Assembly: GCF_027943255.1 (NCBI RefSeq)
Contig: NC_072895.1
Location: forward strand, 40,522,001 to 40,586,000
DNA from: Anastrepha obliqua
Lineage: Eukaryota > Arthropoda > Insecta > Diptera > Tephritidae
Length of the DNA: 64,000 bases
Direction: 5' to 3'
Shown here: one piece after another, positions 33,401 through 38,062 of the stretch
How positions within the stretch are numbered: the first letter of the stretch is position 1
How the letters are laid out: each line of letters opens with the position of its first letter
The notes under the pieces: model-generated
What the model was told of the DNA's origin: nothing
The model's database searches: none
The model's input: the letters and a program-made list of their open reading frames with translations, nothing else
Made by a program: the position numbers and the translations under genes

Positions 33401-36290
33401 TGTAAATCTTTATATAATATCAAATTTAGCGGAAGTCTTAAAATATACTAAATTTAAATATTTCGATTGGAAACCCGTACTGATTTTACGTATATTCAGT
33501 CTTATCATAATATTGACGTTGTACAACAAACACTACAGCACTTAGAACAATCTTTAGAAAAAAATTTCTGTATTCTATTTTAAATTATTTGTGTAAGTAA
33601 AGCCTTGCCAAAAAAGATCAGGTGTTTTCTAATCGAATTCTTTATCAAAAAAATTTAACATTAAAGCAATTAAATTAAAGCAATCGTTTTCATTACTTAA
33701 AAAAACAGCATTACTTTGTACTTAAATTGCACAGGCACTTGATGGCAGTTTGTTTCGATGCTTGGCTTTGACTTAATTCCGCGGCGAAAAATTCGTTCAA
33801 TACACGCCGATGACAATATGCTTTGAAATATTGAACATTTCGAAAAATTTACATATCGAGCGTGGCTAGTGTTGAAAATGTACCTAACAACCTAGGGCAC
33901 AAAGAGCCTTCCAGGTGAAAAAGCGTCGAAAAAGGTACGGCTGTACCTGAAATACCAACTAAGTTCTAAATGCGTCGCATGATCTATTCAGTATTTATGC
34001 AGATTTAAGAAAATCACTTCCTCAGCCATAGTTCTAAATTGCGCACGGCTGGGAGATTCGCGGCTCAATAAATAATCTCGCTCACTAAGAAGTCCAATTT
34101 AAACCCCTTAAATTACGTTTATCTCGTGTGATCATGCGAGTTGCATGATTTCATATTGATATCATTGAAAGCATGGTGAAAAGATTCATAGAGGTGTGCT
34201 ATTTAGCAGACCGTTATTCGGCTCTGAACGAATTTGACGAATCAGCTAATAAGCTAAATTTAGCTTGTGTTAGTGATACGAGTACATGAAAAAAACAAAC
34301 CTATGACACTTCGTTGCCGTCTAAACAACGACAGATTGGACGGCTGTGGAAATATGAGTGAAATGATTGTGTTAGTTATATACGAAAAAACAACACACTC
34401 ATCTCTTATGTTACTTCGTTTCTATCTGAACAACGACTGATTGGACGACCAACACAGCCAATATGCCAATGCTCATACCAACGGTGAATACAAATGTGCG
34501 AAAGCGCGTAGTTTTATTGTGCGTTATTTCTTCTCTGCTTCACTATAATTAGTATGGGATCCGGTGTTTTTTAGCTGCATAAGAACGCTCGATATCGATA
34601 ACTATGGTTTGATAGCTGAGAATGGCAAACTGTGGTGACAATTCTATTCAGTAAGGTTTGGCAAGTCATCATGAACGTTTAACGCCAGGACAACGCTTCC
34701 AAGTTCTGGAAATTTACTTCAAAAAAATAGATATATTCGCAAAGCTCAAGAAGTGTTCAAGAAGCCGCCGAAATGTCGTTTCGTCTTCGTTCTTAGCTTG
34801 TTGACCTTTGTCCTTCGGCTACGAGGAAAATTTTACGTAAGGATCTTGGCTTATAAAATACAGGTCGTGCAAGAATTGAATCCAAATGACTAGCATTTGT
34901 GCTGATTGGGTTCATTTAGATTTATTATTCAGATGTATTAGAAAAAGTAATAAAAAATTGGACGGATCGAAAGGACATATGCCGGATATCATATTAAAAA
35001 AATATATGCCATGGAATTATCTACCGGATTGTAATGAAAAAAAGCATTCTAATAATATTTGAGTTTTGTATTAGATATTATTTTAAGCTCTCAAGCTCTT
35101 AAAAAAACACCTCATATATAGTAGGCGGCCGCCGTAGCCGAGTGGGTTGGTACGTGACTACCATTCGTAATTCACAGAGATAACGTCGGTTCGAATCTCG
35201 GTGAAACACCAAAATTAAGAAAAACATTTTTCTAATAGCGGTCGCCCCTCGGCAGGCAATGGCAAACCTCCGAGAGTATTTCTGCCATGAAAAAGCTCCT
35301 CATAAAAATATCTGCCATTCGGAGTCGGCTTAAAACTGTAGGTCCCTCCATTTGTGGAACAACATTAAGACGCACACCACAAATAGGAGGAGGAGCTCGG
35401 CCAAACACCCAAAAACAGGGTGTACGCGCCAATTATATATATAAATATATATATATATAGTATTAGAGTATTAGTTGTGATAATAGAGTCGTAATAGGAG
35501 TATTTTGCATGTTTGAGAGCACTTGTGCTGTCAGTGTCGTACTGAATTAATGGAGCTAAATTGTTTGGTTCACCTAATCTACCAAAGATATACACAAAAA
35601 CGACTTAATAATACTGCAATCGCGCGACTCTAAATATAATATTTCTCAAAGTAAACACAAAGCAAACACACACATCACACTCAAAATGCATACGAGTGTA
35701 AATGTAGAAAACTTATTTCCAATGTATTTTAATAAGTATGGAATTTGTTGTAAACCAAACTTTAATGAACAACTTTAAAAATCACACACACCCATTGTTG
35801 GCAATAATAAAGACTGATAACGAGTTTAAGAGTCAAAATATTTAAAAAAAAAATTGGTGTTATTTATTAAACTTTTTAAATAAGGGTGCTCAGCGCAACG
35901 AAATGCTTATCGATTTCTCAAAACATTTCCTAAGCAGTTCGGCAAACTTAATTAAATCAAATTTCAACGCATCAATTAAGTAAATGCCTTTTACTTCACC
36001 GCCATATGCGCCTTCTACATACATACATACAGACAATCATGCAATCATACACATGTCCATGCATGCATGCGTACATGTACGAGTATGAGAGTAATTGGCA
36101 AGGTGTCGCGGAAGATTAAATAGCCATCATCTATGTATTTGTTTACGCTCTATAATAAATTTGTATTTGAATAATGTGTTTCACTTACCGTCAGTTCATG
36201 TCGTTCACGCCTGGCAGGTACATTTGCAGCTAATCCCAACTCCGCAACCACACACAGCCACACAACTATAAAACTGCTAATGTACATCAT
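342..36290 (-). CDS. magu: magu/pentagone (SMOC ortholog), whole spliced coding span
   Basis: Ten minus-strand coding exons: 36290-36189, 12894-12738, 12671-12166, 12006-11892, 5219-4803, 4465-4374, 4303-4029, 863-729, 643-501, 406-342. They total 2007 bp, giving 668 residues plus TAA. Every intron has GT-AG ends and the phases agree throughout. Predicted layout: signal peptide 1-22, Kazal 38-85, thyroglobulin type-1 at about 88-150 and 451-515, EF-hand loops 234-245, 271-282, 577-588 and 614-625, and a low-complexity acidic linker at about 294-432. This is the architecture of secreted SMOC proteins. Drosophila Pentagone binds heparan sulfate glypican and spreads Dpp. The seven large introns or gaps are full of transposons, intron 1 being about 23.3 kb. 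The end of the linker exon is the least certain junction. An extra exon within intron 1 cannot be excluded, because both flanking exons meet at phase 0. Confidence 0.9.
501..643 (-). CDS. magu: magu coding exon 9: EF-hand 4
   Basis: Residues 600-647 plus one base. TLRKCGKKMPRYCDVNSD leads into loop 614-625 ending E, then WLNCL. The Cys pair bracketing the loop repeats the arrangement of EF-hand 2. The C-terminal stretch IEEQVTSQSSTEA is polar. Acceptor CTTTTAG/G, donor A/GTAAGT. Confidence 0.93.
729..863 (-). CDS. magu: magu coding exon 8: EF-hand 3
   Basis: Residues 555-599 plus two bases. Reads SANTTKWNSEDERIATLSF, then VWLDKNKNKAWERKEW containing loop 577-588, then KTFREIVTSS. Acceptor TTTACACAG and donor AA/GTAAGC. 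The loop keeps acidic residues at the first and last positions, but several coordinating positions are Asn or Lys (D-K-N-K-N-K), so calcium affinity could be weak. Confidence 0.92.
1067..2282. mobile_element. pogo-like MITE interrupted by a DD41D mariner
   Basis: Left end CAGTGAAACTTCGATATAAC and right end, reverse-complemented, CAAAGTGAAACCTTGATATAAC form inverted repeats flanked by TA on both sides (1065-1066, 2283-2284). CAGT...TATAACG ends with TA duplication are pogo/Tigger-like. Without the nested 892-bp mariner the element is about 324 bp and has no coding capacity. It lies in the magu intron between exons 7 and 8. Confidence 0.7.
1130..2021 (-). mobile_element. DD41D (rosa-type) mariner, decayed
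   Basis: Ends CAGGGTGAGCCATGTAAAAT and, inverted, CAGGGTGGGCCATATAGCG, flanked by TA. Minus-strand translation recovers the transposase C-terminal half: an QQDGATCHTA-type motif broken by a stop, then INWPPRSCDLSPFDYFLW, with 41 residues between the catalytic Asp residues when compared with the sister copy at 22007, plus a terminal HLNDIIFHS. The N-terminal half is largely deleted and frames are broken, so it is inactive. Confidence 0.85.
2285..3113. other. magu intron, no gene seen
   Basis: AT-rich intronic DNA. One isolated pogo-like terminus (CAGTCGGACTCCTCTATAAC) begins at 2957, with no partner end recognised. No exon or RNA gene seen. Confidence 0.4.
3114..3667 (+). mobile_element. non-autonomous Helitron-like (DINE-1-type) element
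   Basis: Begins TCTATATATATAAATGTG and ends GGGTGATGCTAG, sitting between an A and a T, as Helitrons do (TC...CTAG in an AT target, no duplication). Just before the end AGCCCACTGGG can form a short hairpin. Two internal copies of a GGGTCTCGAGA...GGGTAACCCTAGGATGTGTT segment lie about 135 bp apart (near 3256 and 3387). No Rep/helicase coding sequence. Located in the magu intron between exons 7 and 8. Confidence 0.75.
4029..4303 (-). CDS. magu: magu coding exon 7: thyroglobulin type-1 repeat 2
   Basis: Residues 464-554 plus two bases. Contains HGGTLFYVPECTPDGRYQ, RVQC, the diagnostic YCWCV and closing PQCD, then a linker with KGCPEPRK and FLNDLKEFLKTDI, which begins the second EC domain helix. 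Acceptor TTTTGTTTTAG, donor AG/GTAAGAG (phase 2). All six thyroglobulin cysteines can be counted when joined to the previous exon. Confidence 0.94.
4374..4465 (-). CDS. magu: magu coding exon 6: start of thyroglobulin repeat 2
   Basis: Residues 433-463: LRPKADIQFNESDSESDCL then ADQKVALEEQR. The Cys at 451 begins the second thyroglobulin type-1 repeat. Acceptor CTTGTAG/AC and donor CGA/GTAAGT give phases 1-in and 0-out, matching both neighbours. The reading frame continues 5' of the acceptor for about 12 codons, so an acceptor slightly upstream is conceivable, but no good AG is present there. Confidence 0.85.
4803..5219 (-). CDS. magu: magu coding exon 5: Asn/Gln-rich and acidic linker
   Basis: Residues about 294-432. 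The acceptor TTGTATGCAG/GT supplies the two bases needed after the phase-1 exon 4. The frame stays open through HSAAENKNYAVNS, long Asn/Gln/His tracts (interrupted AAC/AAT/CAG codons), then an acidic stretch rich in D, E and S (LDYEEEDYDPDESEDSD) and SMLNSTIR. I place the end at T/GTACGT because it gives the required phase 1 and the best donor. Alternatives are C/GTTGTA three codon positions earlier or later sites. It lies between EF-hand 2 and thyroglobulin repeat 2, where SMOC proteins carry a variable linker. Homopolymer bias makes length variation between species likely. Confidence 0.72.
5220..5825. other. magu intron, no gene seen
   Basis: AT-rich sequence with a short ACAT microsatellite at about 5278-5292. 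No exon or transposon is supported. Confidence 0.4.
5826..6010 (+). repeat. tRNA-derived SINE, 5'-truncated copy
   Basis: Only the 3' two thirds of the family is present, from the GGCAAACC segment through TCCATTTGTGGAACAACATC to the terminal GGGTGTACGCGCCAAT, followed by an (AT)n tail with TATATG units. The tRNA-like head is missing. Confidence 0.85.
6386..6985 (+). mobile_element. piggyBac-type element with residual transposase CRD
   Basis: Flanked by TTAA on both sides (6382-6385, 6986-6989). Perfect 12-bp terminal inverted repeats begin CCGTTTGAGTGC. A short frame at 6625-6744 encodes CVVCS, CNICKKGVHGTC and YKC before TGA. This is the cysteine/histidine RING/PHD-like C-terminus of piggyBac transposases. 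Nothing of the catalytic DDD core remains. Near the left end are two self-complementary 16-mers, CGTCGATATAGCGACG (6402-6417) and CGTCGCTATAGCGACG (6445-6460), the second a perfect palindrome. It sits in the magu intron between exons 4 and 5. Confidence 0.88.
6990..8440. repeat. magu intron with scattered repeat pieces
   Basis: 7187-7345 contains a fragment related to the repeat at 13220-13560 (shared CAATCAGCTGATTCTTTCAA and GGCCACACC, inverted). 8150-8400 is an AT-rich piece that recurs near 31800-32060 (shared 'tttcataaaaaaatattaa' and a 'tccctgtgct' boundary). No exon seen. Confidence 0.45.
8441..9480 (-). mobile_element. Tc1-like transposon remnant
   Basis: GGGTGACGCAAAATTAATC at 8444 and an inverted partner ATTTTGCGCCACC at 8656-8670 mark Tc1-type termini. 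Minus-strand frames recover an N-terminal start MSEKYAKRLRRYFYARF near 9330, central LKETNISYRPTLSKPLL, and the C-terminal SPDT...FENVWGIMK segment, corresponding to SPDLNPIENLWG of Tc1 transposases. The region before the last motif is deleted and several stops intervene. Extra inverted ends at 8463 suggest a small MITE inserted at, or derived from, its terminus. Inactive. Confidence 0.7.
9900..11172 (+). mobile_element. near-intact DD34D mariner element
   Basis: 1273 bp with inverted ends AGGTTGTCAGAAAAGTCTTG and AGGTTGTCAAAAAAGTCTTG, flanked by TA (9898-9899 and 11173-11174). The size is that of a full mariner. The two termini differ at about one base over 20, so the insertion looks fairly recent. 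It carries one transposase gene (next entry) and lies in the magu intron between exons 4 and 5, in antisense orientation to magu. Confidence 0.95.
10080..11098 (+). pseudogene. mariner transposase with a single frameshift
   Basis: Starts MEQNMEKIRHILQYYYDKGK. A one-base frame change near 10165 (after AAKKI) moves the rest into another frame, which then stays open to TAA at 11096-11098. The HTH region (SIGQELGMSHQTVINHLKKL), linker WVPYDL (from WVPHxL), and catalytic motifs VTGDEKWV, HQDNARPH and APSDYHLF are present. I count exactly 34 residues between the second and third Asp, giving DD34D. About 340 residues, as usual for mariner. Only the frameshift obviously inactivates it. It could also be a sequencing error. 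Confidence 0.93.
11175..11891. other. magu intron, no gene seen
   Basis: AT-rich sequence between the mariner and EF-hand exon 4. No recognisable element. Confidence 0.4.
11892..12006 (-). CDS. magu: magu coding exon 4: EF-hand 2
   Basis: Residues 256-293 plus one base. Reads AVKPRRCGRAFGKFCDLDD and then the rest of a canonical 12-residue calcium loop at 271-282, followed by W and a paired Cys (WNNCF). The two Cys flanking the loop match the disulfide-stabilised EF-hand of SPARC/SMOC extracellular calcium-binding domains. Acceptor CTGCACAG, donor C/GTAAGT (phase 1). The neighbouring intron to the next coding block is about 6.7 kb and contains the intact-looking mariner, the Tc1 remnant and the piggyBac-type element. 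Confidence 0.92.
12166..12671 (-). CDS. magu: magu coding exon 3: thyroglobulin type-1 repeat 1 and EF-hand 1
   Basis: Residues 87-255. It opens with ACKEARDYALKHKY and continues through the thyroglobulin type-1 landmarks: RCKTDGTYAAVQC, then the CWC core and the final K-C-R-E. A basic linker (RRSPPRHLSPSRGRR) follows, then a helical segment with TCTAIDRATFNANLI, and EF-hand loop 234-245 (DANANQMLDKNE). The acceptor is CTTCTAG/CCTGC. The donor CGG/GTAAGT leaves phase 0. Ala/Gly-rich residues (LSANAAAIGGEEG) interrupt the helical segment and are probably lineage-specific. Confidence 0.93.
12738..12894 (-). CDS. magu: magu coding exon 2: Kazal/follistatin-like domain
   Basis: Residues 35-86 plus the first base of codon 87. 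The translation shows a Kazal pattern: Cys, a C-D-E-T spacer, then VCGTDDQTYPSRCHL and two more Cys, ending RGPCK. VCGTDxxTYxxxC is the diagnostic core. The acceptor is TTTTTCAATAG and the donor AAAG/GTGAGT. In SMOC proteins this module precedes the first thyroglobulin repeat. It is not expected to be an active protease inhibitor, although that cannot be told from the sequence. Confidence 0.93.
13220..13560 (+). repeat. MITE-like repeat, divergent copy
   Basis: Shares with 15138-15425 and the inverse of 56037-56329 a string of landmarks: TTGTGAGGGAAACTTTGGCT, CGTTGTTCAAACAACG, ATTGGTTGATTCTTTTCGTA and the GTCAGCTGxTTCTGT segment. It abuts the mariner remnant on its right. Confidence 0.6.
13561..14600 (+). 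mobile_element. decayed mariner (DD34D-type) remnant
   Basis: Fragments in changing frames: CALSKTRVYEWYKAFAEG and DLPRSGRL (end of the DNA-binding domain), ITGDETWVYG, LHHDNAPSH and YSPDLAPFDFFLFPKL. Spacing between the last two Asp is about 34 once a frame change near 14300 is allowed. Stops and frameshifts show it is dead. The first part of the N-terminal domain is missing. Confidence 0.85.
15138..15425 (+). repeat. MITE-like repeat, about 290 bp
   Basis: Ends CTATGGTGAATAAG and CTTTTCCCCATG are roughly inverted. The body matches the copy at 56037-56329 (inverted) along its whole length, and partly 13220-13560 and 34173-34470. No coding potential. Confidence 0.65.
15728..15976 (-). repeat. 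tRNA-derived SINE, head partly deleted
   Basis: Inverted copy running from the ACACCCTTTTTGGGTG end through CACAAATGAAGGGACCTAC to TTCGAACCATTCGGCTACGG, in which the B box and A box regions are brought together by a deletion. Confidence 0.85.
15990..17159. other. magu intron 1, no gene seen
   Basis: AT-rich, with a TATG microsatellite at about 16890-16925. At 16537 an isolated GGGGTTTCCAATAAG terminus resembles the DD41D end at 36911. 16789-16815 has a CTACAACAATAAC run like jockey tails. None is long enough to call. Confidence 0.35.
17160..18020. repeat. AT-rich minisatellite-like tandem array
   Basis: At least eight imperfect repeats of a motif like CTTCTAATCGCAGTTGGATT followed by ATAATTTGTC, AAAATACCCAAAATTAGTTT and an A-rich spacer. 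Starts occur near 17180, 17287, 17396, 17500, 17759, 17809, 17921 and 17996. Spacing is mostly 100-112 bp, with shortened units. Two further degenerate units lie at 19080-19165. Confidence 0.8.
18021..19400. other. magu intron 1, no gene seen
   Basis: Unique-looking AT-rich DNA with TACATA microsatellites near 18100 and 18370, plus the two outlying minisatellite units at 19080-19165. Confidence 0.35.
19420..20180 (+). mobile_element. decayed mariner remnant
   Basis: Broken frames give SVHSILHERL (end of HTH), GDESWIYAYEMEAK (first catalytic Asp region), KIELMDHPLYSPDLPPNDFF (third Asp) and EWQKNFENWLKRKQKYIDF at the C-terminus. The middle region with the second Asp has lost its frame. Same subgroup as the minus-strand copy at 44375-45280. 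Confidence 0.85.
20714..20876. mobile_element. 163-bp TTAA-flanked MITE (piggyBac-type)
   Basis: Flanked by TTAA (20710-20713, 20877-20880). Ends AGGGACAGATACCTGTAAA and, inverted, GGGGACAGATACCTGTAAAC match at 18 of 19 positions. No coding potential. TTAA target duplication is the mark of piggyBac elements, but the terminal sequence differs from that of 6386-6985, so another autonomous family would drive it. Confidence 0.82.
21492..21984 (+). mobile_element. internally deleted DD41D-type mariner (N-terminal part)
   Basis: Ends GGGTGTTTTTGTTTTAGCTG and, inverted, GTGTTTTTTTAGGAGC. After the left end the translation gives MNRL...HFRVAEIYFEKK, the conserved start of this transposase group, then KIQLEQEFNPND and IFADWAHLDLL fragments. 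The catalytic half is gone. It is a sister of 34563-35112. Confidence 0.72.
22007..22713 (-). mobile_element. DD41D mariner, internally deleted
   Basis: Same family as 1130-2021: TAGGGTGAGCCACGTAAAAT start and ...ATGGCCCACCCTG end followed by TA. Minus-strand pieces include VTVNGERYPDMFNEFLFPK, DDIFFQQDGATCHTAKVTL and FNWPPRSCDLSPLNYFLW. The third catalytic Asp position reads Asn (SPLNYF), a second reason it is dead. It begins only 22 bp after another DD41D derivative. Confidence 0.85.
22714..25340. other. magu intron 1, no gene seen
   Basis: AT-rich intron. No exon, RNA gene or bounded transposon supported. 23000-23230 is GC-richer and reads like retrotransposon 3' UTR, but without a match I can name. 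Confidence 0.35.
25364..25795 (+). mobile_element. non-LTR retrotransposon 3' ends (two fragments)
   Basis: 25405-25565 translates to NNHFLCECPALFQERMSAL and GKPLFESIEHL, the Zn-knuckle C-terminus typical of R1/I-group pol proteins, ending in a stop. 25700-25795 is a jockey-like 3' tail: CCAGCAGCATTCCCCGTACA, then GTATGCTGCTACAACAACAA. Both are 5'-truncated. Confidence 0.65.
26050..26128 (+). repeat. degenerate SINE fragment
   Basis: AAACTGTGGGTCCCGCCG, GATGGAACAACGTCAAGA and CCACAAACACCCAAATG correspond to the 3' part of the SINE family with many substitutions. Confidence 0.6.
26700..27060. other. GC-richer non-repetitive island in magu intron 1
   Basis: An island of clearly higher GC than its surroundings, with no transposon signature. 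On the plus strand an acceptor-like TATGCTTGCAG (ends about 26823) and donor-like GTCG/GTGAGT bracket an open 77-bp segment. The minus strand is also open for 82 codons. It could be an enhancer or an unannotated exon. I cannot decide which. Confidence 0.3.
27061..27950. repeat. microsatellite-rich intron stretch
   Basis: CA, TATG and TACATA simple repeats, for example 27076-27090, 27255-27290, 27375-27415 and 27655-27725. No gene seen. Confidence 0.5.
27960..28265 (-). mobile_element. non-LTR retrotransposon 3' fragment
   Basis: Minus-strand frame SCRFCDQSQETPLQHLLECS followed by AIARRRLRYLGHLQPEE is the Cys/His C-terminus of R1/I-group pol proteins. A related but more decayed copy is at 40860-41040 (shared CCTCTACTCATCACAGTxCCT and GCCxAGATATCTCAACCTTC). 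Confidence 0.7.
28773..29082 (+). repeat. tRNA-derived SINE, full-length copy
   Basis: About 310 bp. RNA polymerase III A box TAGCCGAATGGG at 28784-28795 matches TRGCNNARYNGG, and B box GGTTCGAACCT at 28837-28847 matches GGTTCGANNCC. The body follows: TCTAATAGCGGTC, GGCAGGCAATGGTAAACCTC, GAAAAAGCTCCTCATAAA, GTCGGCTTAAAACTATAGG, CACAAATAGGAGGAGGAGCT and terminal GGGTGTACGCGCCAAT. Head plus an unrelated body is the structure of a SINE. No terminal transcript evidence is available. Confidence 0.88.
29083..30006. other. magu intron 1, no gene seen
   Basis: AT-rich with poly-A/T runs. No exon or element supported. Confidence 0.35.
30007..31244 (-). mobile_element. Tc1-like transposon with long inverted repeats
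   Basis: 1238 bp flanked by TA (30005-30006, 31245-31246). The two ends are inverted copies for at least about 75 bp: CAATCACTCACAACGTATTT / CAGGCACTCACACCTTATTT, then GATGCAG, TGTAAAG and CATAATATTTTGCGAAAAT in both. Long TIRs are typical of the Bari/Paris/S-like branch of Tc1 elements. It lies in magu intron 1, same strand as magu. Confidence 0.85.
30303..30803 (-). pseudogene. Tc1-like transposase, C-terminal part
   Basis: 166 codons from MEDRTFHRRGKNKLIW to RLHAK. Contains QANDPKHKS (where Tc1 proteins have QDNDPKHT) and SPDLNAIEKLW (SPDLNPIENLW), supplying the second catalytic Asp and the Glu. Spacing between them is 32 residues here against the usual 34. Upstream frames (to about 31020) retain only traces of the DNA-binding half. 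The missing residues and breaks imply inactivity. Confidence 0.85.
31250..34165. other. magu intron 1, repeats but no gene
   Basis: 31360-31450 resembles a retrotransposon UTR (GGTAGGTGATAAGCCTGCCG). 31740-32060 is an AT-rich repeat related to 8150-8400. 32603-33010 begins TTAGGGTG and shares TTTAGACTTCTAAGGTAT with 45522-45760. A possible 7-codon alternative start exon at 32285-32265 is discussed under findings. Confidence 0.4.
34173..34470 (-). repeat. MITE-like repeat, rearranged copy
   Basis: Begins CATGGTGAAAAGATTCATAG and shares GACCGTTATTCGGCTCTGA, CACTTCGTTGCCGTCT and AACAACGACxGATTGGACG with 56037-56329. The latter segment occurs twice (near 34306 and 34418), so the copy is partly duplicated. 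Confidence 0.6.
34563..35112 (+). mobile_element. internally deleted DD41D-type mariner
   Basis: Ends GGTGTTTTTTAGCTGC and, inverted, GGTGTTTTTTTAAGAGC. The coding start is visible after a frame change (TPGQRFQVLEIYF), followed by KYRSCKN, ADWVHLDLLF and, near the right end, DGSKGHMPDIILKKY, which is the usual transposase C-terminus. The catalytic centre is deleted. A SINE starts 11 bp to its right. Confidence 0.75.
35124..35434 (+). repeat. tRNA-derived SINE, full-length copy with (TA)n tail
   Basis: Same organisation as 28773-29082: head CCGTAGCCGAGTGGGTTGG, B box GGTTCGAATCT, full body, terminal GTGTACGCGCCAATT followed directly by a TA microsatellite (35431-35460). The only A box change is A to G. 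Confidence 0.88.
35461..36188. other. magu intron 1, 5' end
   Basis: Contains CA- and CATG-rich simple repeats around 36015-36090. No element or exon recognised. Confidence 0.35.
36189..36290 (-). CDS. magu: magu coding exon 1: signal peptide
   Basis: Encodes residues 1-34. Two adjacent ATG codons (36290-36288 and 36287-36285) open a hydrophobic run rich in I, V, W, L and C, followed by an Ala-x-Ala-type cleavage site near residue 22-23 and then a basic stretch (PARRERHE). The exon ends in frame at ACG followed by the consensus donor GTAAGT, so it joins phase 0 to the Kazal exon. I chose the first ATG. The second would remove only one residue. A signal peptide fits a secreted matricellular protein. 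It lies about 23.3 kb from the next recognised exon. Confidence 0.82.
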
Positions 36291-36757
36291 TTACGGACTT
36301 GTCGCGATCGCGAGGCACAATTAAAAGCACACACGCACGCACTCACAAGAAGGCAAAGCTTTTCAAATTAACTGACTGCGAAGAAAAGCGGCTACAGAAA
36401 AAAGTGAGCAAAACAATAAAACAAAAAACAATATGTAGTCTTGTACAAAAATCCAAGTTAAAACAAGTTCGTGTCTGCACTGTACTGTGGACGCAACGAA
36501 AAGGCCGAAATACCGAAACCGAATTTGTCGCCTGCCGCCGCTAATACCTGGAGCATACCAAATTTGTCAGAGTATGTATGAGTGTTTATGTGCGTGTGTG
36601 TTCGCGTATGCACTTTTAAGCTGTCAAATGCGCGTAGAACGGTCAAATGTGTTTGTTGGCATTATATATTTATGAATATGTGCGTATGTGTGTTTATTGA
36701 TTGGACCGTCGATTGGTCGATCGCTCGATCTTTTGTCTCGTTAATGTTCACTTCGGC
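36291..36757 (-). promoter_or_regulatory. magu: probable magu 5' UTR of the ATG exon
   Basis: Directly upstream of the signal-peptide ATG. A good acceptor (TTTCATTTCAG) lies at 36768-36758, so the coding exon may begin at 36757 and be spliced from an upstream non-coding exon. The stretch is less AT-rich than the introns and free of recognised transposons. Either an acceptor or a local promoter is possible. Confidence 0.35.
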
Positions 36758-36910
36758 CTGAAATGAAATTTGAGAAAAAGTATTTAAAAATGTGTATTTT
36801 TTTATTTTTTTAGTGGTACATAAATATGTTAAATATATTTTTACATGTGTTAACGGCAATTATGCAAATGTTGAACGCGTAAGTGTGAAAAAATAAGTTT
36901 AACTTATATA

Positions 36911-37452
36911 GGGTTTTCCAATAACAGGTGTTATTTTGGAATGGATTGCGCTATCGAGAGATGATTAACGATTTTTTATGGCGGAATTGGATGGTATTGA
37001 TTTGGACAACATTTATTTTCAACAAGATGGCGCTACGTGCCACACAAGCAATGAAACCATTGATCTTTTACGGGAAAAGTTTCCGGACCGTGTTATCTCT
37101 CGAAGAGGTGATCACAATTGGGCACCGAGATCTTGTGATTTAACACCTTGTGACTTTTTTCTTTGGGGCCACGTGAAAGAGAAGGTCTACGCCAAAAGCC
37201 CAGGGTTGATTCAAGGCCTCAAAGATGGAATTCGTGAGGCTCTCGAGGACATAGGGCAGCCACTTTGCAATTCGGTTATGGAAAATTTCATGAAAAGGAT
37301 ATTGTCCTTTAAGCGTGGTCATTTGCCTGATGTTATTTTCCACTATTAACGGCATACCTTCCACTTTATAATGAAATAAACATCCGACCATTTATATTAA
37401 AAAGAAGAATTTTTCTTTGAATATCAAAATAACACCTCTTATTGGAAAACCT
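36911..37452 (+). mobile_element. DD41D mariner, 5'-deleted
   Basis: Ends GGGTTTTCCAATAACAGGTG and, inverted, GGTTTTCCAATAAGAGGTG. TA precedes the left end. The element keeps only the 3' coding third (next entry), joined to its left terminus. Confidence 0.85.
36978..37349 (+). pseudogene. DD41D transposase C-terminal third
   Basis: 123 open codons from MAELDGIDLDNIYFQQDGA to DVIFHY. The second catalytic Asp lies in QQDGATCHTS and the third in LTPCDFFLWG. I count 41 residues between them, hence DD41D. C-terminus HLPDVIFHY is family-typical. The first Asp and the DNA-binding half are absent, so it cannot encode a working transposase. Confidence 0.88.
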
Positions 37453-37654
37453 TTTCGTTGGATGCGCATTTGTGACATATGGCTATTTTTTTATTTTTTT
37501 TATTGAAAGAAATAAAGGAGAAATTTGGTCTAAATTCTTGAGAAAATATTACTCATTATAATTTATTGTTTATTTGTTATTTTTATTTCACTTTTGAATA
37601 TTTGACAGAAATGGGTTACAACTGAGCTAATATATAATTTTTAGACAACCCAAT

Positions 37655-38062
37655 TACCGTTACCTTATGAACCGACTTCAATTTGCTAAATCGTCTCGAT
37701 CTGTTAATTTGGTTAGTACGCAATACCGCTGCCTAGTAACAGAACGTCAGTTCTTTGTCCTTGCTGTCCGTGTTTGGAAGCTCCTATCACTAAAAATCAA
37801 AATAATCCGAAGCACACCGTGCTTTAGAAGTGAACTGTTACATTACTTTGTTGCCGTTAGTTGGTAACATGTACATACATATATAGTAAGTATACCTTTC
37901 TTGTCCCCTTTTCTCTTCTCTGTCATTTCTACACGTTCACAATTTCAACATATTTTATATTGTATTATATTTTATATCCTACTGAGTCCCTCTGCTAACT
38001 CCATATACATGACCTTTTGTTACTTCTGGTTGTGTGTTTGATAAACAAATAAATAAATAATT
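37655..38062 (+). mobile_element. non-LTR retrotransposon 3' end with AAATA tail
   Basis: Frame 37667-37867 (SSRSVNLVSTQYRCLVTERQ, FFVLAVRVWKLL) matches the C-terminal pattern of CR1/jockey-group pol proteins. The 3' UTR ends in ATAAACAAATAAATAAATAA, a short-unit tail typical of such elements. Strongly 5'-truncated. Confidence 0.65.

Noticed and set aside
36901..37452. DD41D transposase piece as an expressed host gene
   Set aside because: Flanked by transposon TIRs and lacks the first catalytic region and DNA-binding domain.
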